Source of the DNA: Janibacter terrae NBRC 107853
GTDB taxonomy: Bacteria > Actinomycetota > Actinomycetes > Actinomycetales > Dermatophilaceae
Reading direction: 5' to 3'
Length of the DNA stretch: 64,000 nt
Assembly (NCBI RefSeq): GCF_001591405.1
Contig: NZ_BCUV01000006.1
Coordinates: forward strand, 186,001 to 250,000
Shown here: piece after piece, positions 41,892 through 52,715 of the stretch
How positions within the stretch are numbered: position 1 is the first letter of the stretch
Layout: every line of letters starts with the position of its first letter
Notes under the pieces: generated by a model
Databases searched by the model: none
Seen by the model: the letters and a program-made list of their open reading frames with translations, nothing else
What the model was told of the DNA's origin: nothing
Translations under genes and position numbers: made by a program

Positions 41892-43286
41892 GTGGCCGAC
41901 CCCACGACCTCGTCCCCCTTCGACCTCGTCATCCTCGGAGCCGGGAGCGGCGGGTACGCCTGCGCGCTGCGGGCCTCGCAGCTGGGCCTGACGGTCGCGC
42001 TCGTCGAGGAGGACAAGATCGGGGGGACCTGCCTGCACCGCGGGTGCATCCCGACCAAGGCGCTGCTGCACGCGGCCGAGCTGGCCGACGGGGCGCGGGT
42101 GGGGGCGTCGCACGGGGTGCTCACGAGCTTCGAGGGCATCGACACGGCCGCGCTGCACGCGCGCAAGGACAAGGTCGTCGCCCAGCTCCACAGGGGCCTG
42201 ACCGGGCTCATCGGACAGGCCGGGATCGAGGTCGTGAGCGGTCGCGGCCGGCTGGTCGACGCGAGCACCGTCGAGGTGGAGGGCGAAGGGGGCACGACGC
42301 GCCTGAGCGGGAGGACCGTCGTCCTGGCGACCGGTTCGTACGCCCGGACCATCCCGGGCGTGGAGCTCGGGCCGCGGGTCATGACAAGCGACCGTGCGAT
42401 GGACCTCGCCGAGATCCCGCAGCGCGTCGCGGTGCTGGGCGGCGGCGTCATCGGTGTCGAGTTCGCGTCGATGCTGCGCAGCTTCGGCGCCGAGGTGACG
42501 GTCGTCGAGGCCCTCGACCGGATCGTCGCGGCCGAGGAGCCGTCGATCTCCAAGCACCTGACGCGCGAGTTCAAGAAGCGCGGGATCACCACCCTTACCT
42601 CCACCCGGGTCGCCTCCGTCGAGGCCGACGAGCACCGCGCGGTCGTCCACCTCGAGGGCGCCGACCCGCTCGAGGTCGACCTCGTGATGGTCGCCGTGGG
42701 TCGCGGGCCCCGCAGCGAGGGCATCGGCCTCGAGGAGGCCGGGGTGACGCTCGAGCGCGGGTTCGTCCCGACCGACGAGCGGCTGCGGACCGATGTCGAG
42801 GGCGTGCGTGCCGTCGGTGACCTCGTGCCGGGCCTGCAGCTGGCGCACCGCGGCTTCGCCCACGGCATCTTCGTCGCCGAGGACGTCGCCGGCCTCGACC
42901 CGCGCCCGGTCGACGACGTGACGATCCCCAAGGTCACCTACTGCGACCCCGAGATCGCTTCGGTCGGGCTGTCCACCGAGGCGGCGAAGGGAGCCGGCCA
43001 CGACGTCGAGACCGTCACCTACCCCTTGGGCGGCAACGGTCGCAGCATCATCCGCGGCACGACCGGATCGGTCACCCTGGTGCGGGCGAAGGACGGCCCG
43101 GTGCTCGGCGTGCACATGGTCGGCCTCGGCGTCAGCGAGCTCATCAGCGAGGCGCAGCTCGTCGTCGGCTGGGAGGCCCACCCCGAGGACGTCACGCCCC
43201 TCGTGCACGCGCACCCCACCCAGGGCGAGGCCCTCGGCGAGGCCGCGATGCTCGCCGCCGGCCGCCCGCTGCATGCGCACGCCTGA
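41892..43286 (+). CDS. lpd: Dihydrolipoyl dehydrogenase
   Basis: E3 flavoprotein of the 2-oxoacid dehydrogenase and glycine cleavage systems, 464 residues. It has LVILGAGSGGYACALRASQL (FAD), GGTCLHRGCIPTKALL (redox disulfide), VAVLGGGVIGVEFASML (NAD), VRAVGDLVPG, and the C-terminal HAHPTQGEALGEAA (catalytic His-Glu). GTG 41892 is preceded by AAAGGAG. It reoxidises the lipoyl groups of the SucB protein encoded 3 kb downstream. Confidence 0.95.
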   Translation: MADPTTSSPFDLVILGAGSGGYACALRASQLGLTVALVEEDKIGGTCLHRGCIPTKALLHAAELADGARVGASHGVLTSFEGIDTAALHARKDKVVAQLHRGLTGLIGQAGIEVVSGRGRLVDASTVEVEGEGGTTRLSGRTVVLATGSYARTIPGVELGPRVMTSDRAMDLAEIPQRVAVLGGGVIGVEFASMLRSFGAEVTVVEALDRIVAAEEPSISKHLTREFKKRGITTLTSTRVASVEADEHRAVVHLEGADPLEVDLVMVAVGRGPRSEGIGLEEAGVTLERGFVPTDERLRTDVEGVRAVGDLVPGLQLAHRGFAHGIFVAEDVAGLDPRPVDDVTIPKVTYCDPEIASVGLSTEAAKGAGHDVETVTYPLGGNGRSIIRGTTGSVTLVRAKDGPVLGVHMVGLGVSELISEAQLVVGWEAHPEDVTPLVHAHPTQGEALGEAAMLAAGRPLHAHA

Positions 43287-43307
43287 GACCGACCGCAGCG
43301 ACCGTCC

Positions 43308-43313
43308 TAGGCT
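43308..43313 (+). promoter_or_regulatory. Candidate -10 box of the pyruvyl-transferase/GT8 gene
   Basis: TAGGCT in the 63-base gap after lpd; transcript start near 43320, leader of about 30 bases. This suggests separate transcription from lpd. Confidence 0.4.
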
Positions 43314-43349
43314 GTCGTGCAGTTCCCCCCGACCTGACCACGGAGCACC

Positions 43350-46283
43350 ATGAGTCCTGACCCCCGTTCACTCCCCCGCGCGACCAAGCGCGTCACCAAG
43401 CGTGCGGCCGCCCGCATCGGTGGCGTCGACGAGGTGCGCGCGCGCCTCGACACGGCGAAGGGGGAGCTGCGCAAGGCCCGCGAGCAGCGCGACCGGGCTC
43501 GCCGGCAGCGTGACGAGGCCAGGGCGCAGCTCGACGCGACCACGGCGAAGCTCGCTGCGGCCGAGGACTCACTCAAGGCGCTGGAGGCCAAGCGCGCCCA
43601 GGCAGCCGATCGTGCCGCCGGCCTGGGCTACGCCTACCGAGGCCTGCGCGCCGCTGCCGAGGGCTACCGCCTGCCGAGCGAGCTCGGCCCGGCGCCGGGC
43701 CACGCGCCCTCCGCGGACGAGCGCCGCGAGCTCGAGGTGGGGGTCAGGTGGCTGCGTACCCGCGCCGAGTTCACGATGGCGCTCGCGCACGGTGAGGGGC
43801 TCGAGGGTGCGATGGAGCACCTCGTGCGCGGGGCCAAGGGTTCCCCGCAGGTGACGGTCGCCCGGCAGATCGCGCAGTGGCTTTACGACAACGAACCGAC
43901 CCGTCAGGCGGGCACGCTCGCCACCGGCCTCATCGCCCACCAGATGGGCCTGCCCAAGTTCGCCTGGGAGCGGCTGTCGACCCTCCCCGACGAGGTCTGG
44001 CTGCGCCACGCCGCCAACGAGTACGTGCTGCTCGCCGGGCAGCACGACCGGGTACTCGCGGAGCACGCGGTGGAGCGCGCGCTGGAGCACCCGGGGCCGC
44101 TCAGCACGCACACCTGGCTGACCCTCACCCGCCGCGCCATGGGCCTGGGCCTCGGAGCGCAGTGCACGCGGCTGGCCGAGCGCTTCGACGCCGCGGCGGT
44201 GGCGGACCTCGCGAGCGGCGAGCTCGACGAGGCCCAGACCGAGGCGCTGGTCCGCGACCGCACGTGGATGTCCAGGTGGGCGCCGCGCATCGCCGCCGGG
44301 CCGACGGAGCCGACGCCGGCGACCCCGGGCACGGTCTCGATCGGCGTCATCGGCTACGACCAGCCCGACCCCCGCAACACCTCGAGCAACATCGGCGACT
44401 ACGTGCAGACCATCGCCTCGCTCTCGCACCTCGTGCGGCACACCGGCGCGCGGTTCGACGACGGTGACCTCGGGCGCTTCGCCACCGACCTGGCCGCGCG
44501 GGTCCCGGCCGACCTGCGCGTCGACTCCCCCGAGGTGCCGGTGACCCTCCACCAGGTCGACCGGGACGCCTCGACGTACTCGCAGGTGCCCGAGGGCACG
44601 TGGATGCTCGCCTTCGGCTGGTACGCCCACAAGCTCGGTGGCGTCCGGCACGACTTCCCCTTCCCGGGGCACCTCAAGCCCCTCTACGTCTCCTTCCACC
44701 TCAACAAGCGGGCGCTGCTCACCGACGAGACGATCGAGCACCTCAAGGCGCACGCGCCGATCGGCTGCCGCGACCACTCGACCGTCGACCTGCTCCTCGG
44801 GCAGGGCATCCCGGCCTTCTTCTCCGGCTGCCTGACGACGACCGTGCGCTACGTGCGGCCCGACGACACCCCGGCCCGGCCGGCGGACGCACCGACCGTG
44901 TGGATCGACCTGCCGGCACCCCGGGGGGCTCGCCGCATCCACAACGAACGTGAGGACGTGCGCGGCGCCGACATGGCGACCAACCTGCGCACCGCCCTGG
45001 CCAGCCTCGACGAGTACGCCGGCTCGATCGGCAAGGTCGTGACCGGTCGCCTGCACGCGTACCTGCCCGCACGCGCCCTCGGGTGCGACGTCGACTTCGC
45101 GCCGCGCAACCCGTCCGACATCCGCTTCGCGGGCCTGGCCCCGCTCACCGACGACGAGGTCTTCGAGATGGGGCGCGGCATCGCCGACCTCCTCGAGCCG
45201 GTCTTCGCGGCGATCCTGCGCGGCGAGGACGAAGGGAGCGTGCGCGCGATCTGGGCCGAGGTCACCGCGGACCGGGTCGCAGCTGCCCGACGCCGCAACG
45301 AGCAGGACGTGACCCTCCCTTCCCTCGTGGACGTCGACGAGGCGGTCGCGACGATCCGCGCCGGCCGCGTCGACGTGCCGCGCACGCAGGACGGCCCGGC
45401 CGGTGAGGAGATGGAGATCGTCCTCGCCCTCGACGGCAACCTCAAGGACCAGTTCCTCGTCGTCGTCGACGGGCTCGTGGAGCACGCGAGCCGACCGATC
45501 CACCTCAACGTGCTCGTGCGCGAGCACGAGCAGGCCGACTTCGACCGGGCCGCGGCGCTCTTCCCGAGCGTGTCCTTCTCGTGGTGGCCGTGCGACGAGG
45601 TGACCTACGGCGACATCCACGCGATGATCCCGCACATCACCGTCTCGACGATGGACCGCCTGGTGCTGCCGCAGCTGCTCACCGACGTCGACCGGGTCGT
45701 CTACCACGACATCGACGCGCTGCCCGTGGCCGACGTCGCCGAGCTCTACGAGACCGACCTGCAGGGGCACCCGCTGGCGGCCCGTGACTCCGAGGCCAGC
45801 TCGATGCAGAGCGGCTACACCAACATCTTCGTGCCGGCCTCGCTCAAGGACCTCGAGCCGGGGATGGGCTCGGAGCTCATCCGGCGCGAGACCCGGCGCC
45901 ACCCCTTCGACTTCGTCGGGTTCAACGCCGGGATCATGGTCCTCGACCTGGCCAGGATGCGCGCCGACGACTTCTGCGAGCGGTTCCTGCCCTATGCCAA
46001 CAACTTCGGCATGCACGACCAGCACATCCTCAACGTCTACGTCGGCGCCGACCGGCTGAGCCTCGCTCCCGGCTGGAACGCCCGGCCGTCGCAGGAGGAC
46101 GTCGTGGACCCCAAGATCATCCACTGGGCCGGCGGCCAGAAGCCGTGGGTCGAGGGGTACGTCTCCTACCAGGACGCGTGGCGCCGCCACGAGGAGGAGC
46201 TGAGACGCCGTGAGGCATCGCTCGCCACCGATCAGGTGACGAACCCCGTGGACAACAGCACACGGACTCGTGAGAGTCTGTGA
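43350..46283 (+). CDS. Large fusion protein: coiled coil, polysaccharide pyruvyl transferase-like and GT8-like glycosyltransferase
   Basis: A 977-residue multidomain protein. Residues 25-95 are a charged coiled coil (ELRKAREQRDRARRQRDEAR). A helical region (about 100-320) could be repeat-like. Residues 328-620 resemble polysaccharide pyruvyl transferases: IGVIGYDQPDPRNTSSNIGD, MLAFGWYAHK, FHLNKRALLTDETIEHL, IGCRDHSTVDLLL. Residues 687-950 look like a GT8 glycosyltransferase with the metal motif YHDIDALP (near 784), the GFNAGIMVLDL loop and HWAGGQKPW. Likely cell-surface glycan or teichoic-type polymer modification. No signal or membrane helix, so it is cytosolic. Its place between lpd and sucB is unexpected. 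Confidence 0.75.
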   Translation: MSPDPRSLPRATKRVTKRAAARIGGVDEVRARLDTAKGELRKAREQRDRARRQRDEARAQLDATTAKLAAAEDSLKALEAKRAQAADRAAGLGYAYRGLRAAAEGYRLPSELGPAPGHAPSADERRELEVGVRWLRTRAEFTMALAHGEGLEGAMEHLVRGAKGSPQVTVARQIAQWLYDNEPTRQAGTLATGLIAHQMGLPKFAWERLSTLPDEVWLRHAANEYVLLAGQHDRVLAEHAVERALEHPGPLSTHTWLTLTRRAMGLGLGAQCTRLAERFDAAAVADLASGELDEAQTEALVRDRTWMSRWAPRIAAGPTEPTPATPGTVSIGVIGYDQPDPRNTSSNIGDYVQTIASLSHLVRHTGARFDDGDLGRFATDLAARVPADLRVDSPEVPVTLHQVDRDASTYSQVPEGTWMLAFGWYAHKLGGVRHDFPFPGHLKPLYVSFHLNKRALLTDETIEHLKAHAPIGCRDHSTVDLLLGQGIPAFFSGCLTTTVRYVRPDDTPARPADAPTVWIDLPAPRGARRIHNEREDVRGADMATNLRTALASLDEYAGSIGKVVTGRLHAYLPARALGCDVDFAPRNPSDIRFAGLAPLTDDEVFEMGRGIADLLEPVFAAILRGEDEGSVRAIWAEVTADRVAAARRRNEQDVTLPSLVDVDEAVATIRAGRVDVPRTQDGPAGEEMEIVLALDGNLKDQFLVVVDGLVEHASRPIHLNVLVREHEQADFDRAAALFPSVSFSWWPCDEVTYGDIHAMIPHITVSTMDRLVLPQLLTDVDRVVYHDIDALPVADVAELYETDLQGHPLAARDSEASSMQSGYTNIFVPASLKDLEPGMGSELIRRETRRHPFDFVGFNAGIMVLDLARMRADDFCERFLPYANNFGMHDQHILNVYVGADRLSLAPGWNARPSQEDVVDPKIIHWAGGQKPWVEGYVSYQDAWRRHEEELRRREASLATDQVTNPVDNSTRTRESL

Positions 46284-46316
46284 CGTACCCCATCTCGATA
46301 GAAGGAGCAGAGGCGC

Positions 46317-48182
<1,866 letters not shown>

Positions 48183-48183
48183 C

Positions 48184-49089
48184 ATGACCTCACCCCGACA
48201 GCGCGTCGCCATCACCGGAGCCTCCGGACTGATCGGCGGCGCGCTGTCGTCGTCCCTGCGCGAAGGGGGTCACGACGTCGTCCACCTCGTGCGCCGGGAG
48301 CCCTCGGCCGGGCACGAGCGGCAGTGGGACCCCTCCGCGGAGCACCTGCCGCCGCAGGCCCTCTCGGGCGTCGACACCGTGGTGCACCTCGCGGGCGCCG
48401 GGGTAGGCGACCGCCGGTGGACCCCTGAGTACAAGGCACTGATCCACTCCTCGCGGGTCGACGGCACCGACCTGGTGGCGCGGGCGATCGCCGATGGTGC
48501 GGGTCCGACCCGGCTCGTCACGGCCTCGGCGGTCGGCATCTACGGCGACCGGGGCGACGAGGTCCTCACCGAGGACTCCGCCGAGGCGGACACCTTCCTC
48601 GCCGATGTCGTGCGCGACTGGGAGTCCGCGACCACCCCGGCCCGCGAAGCCGGCGTACCGGTCGCCCACGCCCGCACCGGCATCGTCCTGTCGGCGCACG
48701 GCGGCGCCCTGACCCCGATGCTGCGAGTGGGCCGGCTCGGGCTCGGCGGCCCGCTCGGCTCCGGTCGCCAGTGGATGCCGTGGATCACGATCGACGACGT
48801 CGTCGCCGCCTACACCCTGCTCGTCGAGGACCCCTCCGTCACCGGCGCCGTCAACCTCACCGGTCCGCACCCGGCCCGCCAGCGCGAGGTCGCCCGCGCC
48901 ATCGGCCGTCGGCTGCACCGCCCGGCCCTCCTGCCGGCTCCGCGTGCCGCGATCCGGGTCGTGCTCGGCGAGTTCGCCGACGAGGCCCTCGCCTCGGCCC
49001 GGGTGCTCCCCCAGCGTCTGCAGGATCTCGGCTTCGAGCACCGCCACCCCGACCTCGACGGGGCCCTGGCCCACCTGCTCGACGACTGA
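48184..49089 (+). CDS. TIGR01777-family NAD(P)-dependent epimerase/SDR protein
   Basis: A 301-residue extended SDR of the YfcH/SulA type. It has VAITGASGLIGGALSSSL (Rossmann loop), DTVVHLAGAGVGDRRW, ALIHSSRVDGTDLVARAI, TASAVGIYGDRGDEVLTEDS (Tyr) and PLGSGRQWMPWITIDDVV. Substrate unknown; Rv2216 is the counterpart. ATG lies one base after the sucB stop, so it is cotranscribed. Confidence 0.92.
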   Translation: MTSPRQRVAITGASGLIGGALSSSLREGGHDVVHLVRREPSAGHERQWDPSAEHLPPQALSGVDTVVHLAGAGVGDRRWTPEYKALIHSSRVDGTDLVARAIADGAGPTRLVTASAVGIYGDRGDEVLTEDSAEADTFLADVVRDWESATTPAREAGVPVAHARTGIVLSAHGGALTPMLRVGRLGLGGPLGSGRQWMPWITIDDVVAAYTLLVEDPSVTGAVNLTGPHPARQREVARAIGRRLHRPALLPAPRAAIRVVLGEFADEALASARVLPQRLQDLGFEHRHPDLDGALAHLLDD

Positions 49090-49111
49090 GACCCCCCTTC
49101 GACCTGGACCT

Positions 49112-49131
49112 GCATTGCCCTAGGGGAATGC
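49112..49131. terminator. Hairpin terminator between convergent genes
   Basis: GCATT-G-CCC and GGG-G-AATGC pair around TA (49112-49131), with a further ACCTG/CAGGT pair outside (49107-49111 with 49137-49141). It lies between the TIGR01777 gene and the Ser/Thr kinase gene. Confidence 0.5.
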
Positions 49132-49135
49132 GGAT

Positions 49136-50812
49136 TCAGGTGCGTCCGGCCGCCCGTGGCGACGACGCGACGTCCGGGACAGCGCGGACGTCCCGGACGC
49201 GCCAGGCCACGTCGTGCCAGACCAGGACGAGGTCGACCCGCTGCCCCGGGCGCGCGGGCCGGGTGCGGCGCCCGCCGTCCGGTCCGACCACCGTGTAGGC
49301 GCTCTCGTCGACGACTGTGCGCAGGACGGCCGTCGACCCCGCCGTCCGTTGCAGCTGCGCGGAGCGAACGGTCAGCTCCACCCCGCGGTAGCGGTGACCG
49401 CTCTCCCGCAACGAGGTGACGAGCCGGCCGTCCCGCGCGGCCGCGGGCGAGCCCGGCTCGTCGAGCCGGGCGACGACCTCTCGGTCGAGGTCGAGGACGA
49501 GCTGCTGCCGCAGCGTGGTCAGCTCCTGCGCGAGTCCCCTCGCCGCCTGTCTGGGGGCCGAGCGGTCCGTGGCGAGCGAGGTCGCCCGCCCGGGCGCCGA
49601 TGACGTCCGGGCGGACGCGGGGCTCGGGGTGGCGCCCCCTTCGTCCTCGGCGGTCGCGATCTGTCGCCACGGGACGATCACGGCGAGGAGCAGGGCGACG
49701 GCAAGCACGACGACGGTCCCGACCCGCCGGCCGAGCAGAGGCGTGTCGACGGCCGACCGGGCGATCGCGCGCGGCTCGCTCACCTCGTCCGGGTCGCGCG
49801 AGAGGTCGACGGGCTCGTCCCTGCGGCGCGGCGCGGCGTGACGACCTCCACGGCGCGGCTCGCGCCGTACCCGCTCCCCCTCGGCCTGCTGGGGGCGACG
49901 CTGCCACCACCGACGACGTGGCTGCGCCGGGCGGGCCGCCGCCAGCTCCAGCTGCCACGCGGGCGTGCGCAGCTCGTCCTCGGCCGCCGCCTCGCGGATG
50001 CGTCGGGTCAGGCCCGACGCGACGTCGCCGGTCGAGGTCATCCGCAGCGGCTGCGCGGGCACCGCGTCGAAGACGGCGCGCGCCACCTCGTCCGCCTCCG
50101 GCCGCAGCGCCGGGTCGGTCGCGAGGCAGGACTCGACGGCCTCGACCAGGGCGGGCTCGTCGGGCACGAGGTCGCCCAGCTCCGGGCGCGCGGCGATGTG
50201 CCCCGGGGCCGAGCCGGCGAGGCAGAGCCAGGCGATCGCACCGACCGCGTGGACGTCGCTGGCGCGCTCCGGGTCCCCGCCCTCGAGGACCTCCGGCGCG
50301 ACGAACCCGTCGGTGCCGTGCACGTCGCCCGGTGCCTCGCCGGTGAGGCGCGAGTAACCGAGGTCCGCGAGCGCCGGCCGCCCGGTGGAGTCGAGCAGGA
50401 TGTTCCCGGGGCTGAGGTCACCGTGGACGATGCCGAGGTCGTGCAGGCCGGCGAGCGCCTCGGCGATCGGCGCGATGATCGTGACCGTCTCCCCGGGCGT
50501 GAGGTGCCCGCGCTCGGCGACCACGCGCTCGAGCGAGCCGCCGGCGAGGAGCTCCAGGACGAGGGCGGTGGACCCCCCTTCGTCCGTCTCGACCTCGAGG
50601 GTCTCGTGCAGGCCGACCACGTGCTCTCCGGCCGCGTGCTGGAGCATCGCGTATTCGCGCACGCTCTCGTCGTCCAGGCCACCGCGCACGATCTTGACCG
50701 CGACCAGCTCGTCGTCGCTCTCGCGCCGGGCCCGCCACACCGTGGCCGTCGAGCCGCGGCCGAGCAGCCGGGTCAGCCGGTACCCGAGCACCTGCGGCGG
50801 GATCTCGTCCAT
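49136..50812 (-). CDS. Membrane Ser/Thr protein kinase, atypical catalytic loop
   Basis: A 558-residue kinase. The N-terminal kinase domain (10-270) has the glycine loop LLGRGSTATVW, Lys40 in LVAVKIV, an APE-like VAPEVLEGG and the late subdomain motifs. The catalytic loop reads HGDLSPGN instead of HRDLKPEN and the metal motif is DLG, so it is a non-RD kinase of uncertain activity. A basic Arg/Pro linker, one helix near 365-385 (VVVLAVALLLAVIVPW) and an extracytoplasmic tail of about 170 residues follow. ATG 50812 has GGTGGGGG upstream. Confidence 0.85.
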   Translation of the reverse strand: MDEIPPQVLGYRLTRLLGRGSTATVWRARRESDDELVAVKIVRGGLDDESVREYAMLQHAAGEHVVGLHETLEVETDEGGSTALVLELLAGGSLERVVAERGHLTPGETVTIIAPIAEALAGLHDLGIVHGDLSPGNILLDSTGRPALADLGYSRLTGEAPGDVHGTDGFVAPEVLEGGDPERASDVHAVGAIAWLCLAGSAPGHIAARPELGDLVPDEPALVEAVESCLATDPALRPEADEVARAVFDAVPAQPLRMTSTGDVASGLTRRIREAAAEDELRTPAWQLELAAARPAQPRRRWWQRRPQQAEGERVRREPRRGGRHAAPRRRDEPVDLSRDPDEVSEPRAIARSAVDTPLLGRRVGTVVVLAVALLLAVIVPWRQIATAEDEGGATPSPASARTSSAPGRATSLATDRSAPRQAARGLAQELTTLRQQLVLDLDREVVARLDEPGSPAAARDGRLVTSLRESGHRYRGVELTVRSAQLQRTAGSTAVLRTVVDESAYTVVGPDGGRRTRPARPGQRVDLVLVWHDVAWRVRDVRAVPDVASSPRAAGRT

Positions 50813-50924
50813 GCCCCCACCATGGCCCGGATCGTCGTTCCCGCCGCGGAGTTCTCCACAGGCACGAGGCGGACCGCGGACCTCACCGTCGGTCCTGCCC
50901 CCTCCCTTCGTCAGCCTGACGCGC

Positions 50925-51275
50925 ATGGTCCTTCGCTCCGAGCGCATCGAGTACAACGGCACGGTCTACGACTCCTGGGCGGACCTCCCGCCCGAGGTGC
51001 AGGACCTGGTCCGCACGCGGATGCCCGACACGGACGGCGACGGGATCCCCGACGTCTTGCAGGGCGGTCCCCTGCCCGAGCCGGCGGTGACCACCACGTA
51101 CTCCGTCGACGGCACCGAGTACACCTCCCTCGACGAGCTGCCGCCGGACGTGCGGGCGCACCTCCAGCGGGCGATGGCCTGGGGGACGACGCCGGGCGGG
51201 TCCTCCACCGGACACCTCGCCGGGCAGCCGCTCGATAAGCCGCGTCGGCAGTGGTGGCGCCGCCTCTTCGGGTGA
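50925..51275 (+). CDS. Hypothetical protein with a two-fold internal repeat
   Basis: A 116-residue protein of unknown function. Two similar units can be seen: IEYNGTVYDSWADLPPEVQD and VDGTEYTSLDELPPDVRAHL. A linker with DTDGDGIPD resembles a calcium-binding loop. The tail is basic and Trp-rich (RRQWWRRLFG). ATG 50925 follows CAGCCT by seven bases, a near-leaderless arrangement. Confidence 0.65.
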   Translation: MVLRSERIEYNGTVYDSWADLPPEVQDLVRTRMPDTDGDGIPDVLQGGPLPEPAVTTTYSVDGTEYTSLDELPPDVRAHLQRAMAWGTTPGGSSTGHLAGQPLDKPRRQWWRRLFG

Positions 51276-51282
51276 CGCTGGT

Positions 51283-51288
51283 TAACCT
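51283..51288 (+). promoter_or_regulatory. -10 box of the peptidase E gene (leaderless type)
   Basis: TAACCT six bases before the ATG at 51295. Confidence 0.5.
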
Positions 51289-51294
51289 GCGGTC

Positions 51295-52026
51295 ATGACC
51301 GCAGACCAGCCCACGATCCTCGCCACCTCCGGTGGCTACGTCCGGCCGGAGCGGGGGGACCTCGCCTTCGCGGGGCTCGTCCAGCACGCCGTCGGGCTGT
51401 CCGGCACGACCTCGCGCCCGCGGATCTGCCAGCTCGGCACGGCCATGGGTGATCCGCGCACCTTCAACGCCGCGTTCTCCGAGGCCGGCGCGGCGGCCGG
51501 GTACGACGTCACCCACCTCAACCTCTTCCCGATGCCGACGGTGGAGGACATGGAGGCCCACCTCCTCGCGCAGGACGTCGTCTGGGTCAACGGCGGGTCC
51601 GTCGCCAACCTGCTCGCGGTCTGGCGGGTGCACGGGCTCGACGAGGTGTTCCGCCGCGTGTGGGAGGCGGGCGTCGTCCTCGCCGGCGTGAGCGCCGGCT
51701 CGATCTGCTGGTTCCGCGGGGGCACGACCGACTCCTTCGGGCCGGAGCTGCGGGCGGTCACCGACGGGCTTGGTCTCCTCCCGTACGACAACGGCGTGCA
51801 CTACGACAACGAGGCTCGTCGCCGGCCGACGGTGCACCGTCTGGTCGCCGACGGCACGCTCGGCGAGACCCACTGCACGGACGACGGCGTCGGCCTGGTC
51901 TACCGCGGCACCCAGCTCGTCGAGGCCGTCACCGAGGTCGACGGCAAGGGGGCGTACATCGTGACGAAGGGGGAGGACGGCCGGGCGGTCGAGACCCCCG
52001 TCGAGACCCGACGACTCCCCCGCTGA
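51295..52026 (+). CDS. Peptidase E (S51 family)
   Basis: A 243-residue S51 serine peptidase that cuts Asp-X dipeptides in characterised members. The nucleophile elbow is GVSAGSICWF (Ser), with VVWVNGGSVANLLAVW before it and a later His in DNGVHYDNEA. The ATG fits a leaderless transcript. lipB follows 20 bases later with its own -10 box. Confidence 0.9.
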   Translation: MTADQPTILATSGGYVRPERGDLAFAGLVQHAVGLSGTTSRPRICQLGTAMGDPRTFNAAFSEAGAAAGYDVTHLNLFPMPTVEDMEAHLLAQDVVWVNGGSVANLLAVWRVHGLDEVFRRVWEAGVVLAGVSAGSICWFRGGTTDSFGPELRAVTDGLGLLPYDNGVHYDNEARRRPTVHRLVADGTLGETHCTDDGVGLVYRGTQLVEAVTEVDGKGAYIVTKGEDGRAVETPVETRRLPR

Positions 52027-52034
52027 GCCGGGCG

Positions 52035-52040
52035 TAGGCT
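52035..52040 (+). promoter_or_regulatory. -10 box of lipB (leaderless type)
   Basis: TAGGCT six bases before the ATG at 52047. Confidence 0.55.
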
Positions 52041-52046
52041 GGCCCG

Positions 52047-52715
52047 ATGCGTTTTGAGGAGCTGGGCTTCGCGCCCGACACCGTCGACTACCTGACCGCC
52101 TGGGAGCACCAGAAGCGGGTCCACGCCGCGGTCGTGGCCGGCGAGCTCGAGGACACGACGCTCCTGCTCGAGCACACGGCGGTCTACACCGCCGGCAAGC
52201 GGACCGAGCCGCACGAGCGGCCGGTCGACGGCACGCCGGTCATCGACGTCGACCGCGGAGGCAAGATCACCTGGCACGGCCCCGGGCAGCTCGTCGGCTA
52301 CCCCATCGCCCACCTGCCCGGTCGCCGCGACGTCATCGCCCACGTGCGCCGGCTCGAGGAGATGATGATCCGCGTCGCCGCCGACGTGGGCGTCACCGCG
52401 ACCCGCGTGCCGGGACGCTCCGGCATCTGGGTGCCCGGCGCCGACGGTGCGCGCGACCGCAAGCTCGGGCAGATCGGCATCCGCGTCTCCCGGGACGTCG
52501 CCATGCACGGGTTCAGCCTCAACGTCGACTGCGACCTGTCGTGGACGCAGACGATCGTGCCGTGCGGCATCCCGGACGCGGACGTCTCGACCCTCGCCCT
52601 GGAGACCGGGCGCGACCTCACCGTGGCCGACATCCTCCCTTCGGCCAGGGCCCACCTGCTGGAGGTCATGACCGAGGACCTGCCGCTCACCCGCGGAGCC
52701 GCGGCCACCGCCTGA
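52047..52715 (+). CDS. lipB: Octanoyltransferase
   Basis: Moves octanoate from acyl carrier protein to lipoyl domains, 222 residues. It has LEHTAVYTAGKRT, VDRGGKITWHGPGQLVGYPI, RKLGQIGIRVSRDVAMHGFS (catalytic Lys) and TIVPCGIPDADVSTL (catalytic Cys). It acts before LipA on the SucB lipoyl domains. The stop TGA abuts the opposing gene's stop (TGATCA). Confidence 0.95.
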   Translation: MRFEELGFAPDTVDYLTAWEHQKRVHAAVVAGELEDTTLLLEHTAVYTAGKRTEPHERPVDGTPVIDVDRGGKITWHGPGQLVGYPIAHLPGRRDVIAHVRRLEEMMIRVAADVGVTATRVPGRSGIWVPGADGARDRKLGQIGIRVSRDVAMHGFSLNVDCDLSWTQTIVPCGIPDADVSTLALETGRDLTVADILPSARAHLLEVMTEDLPLTRGAAATA

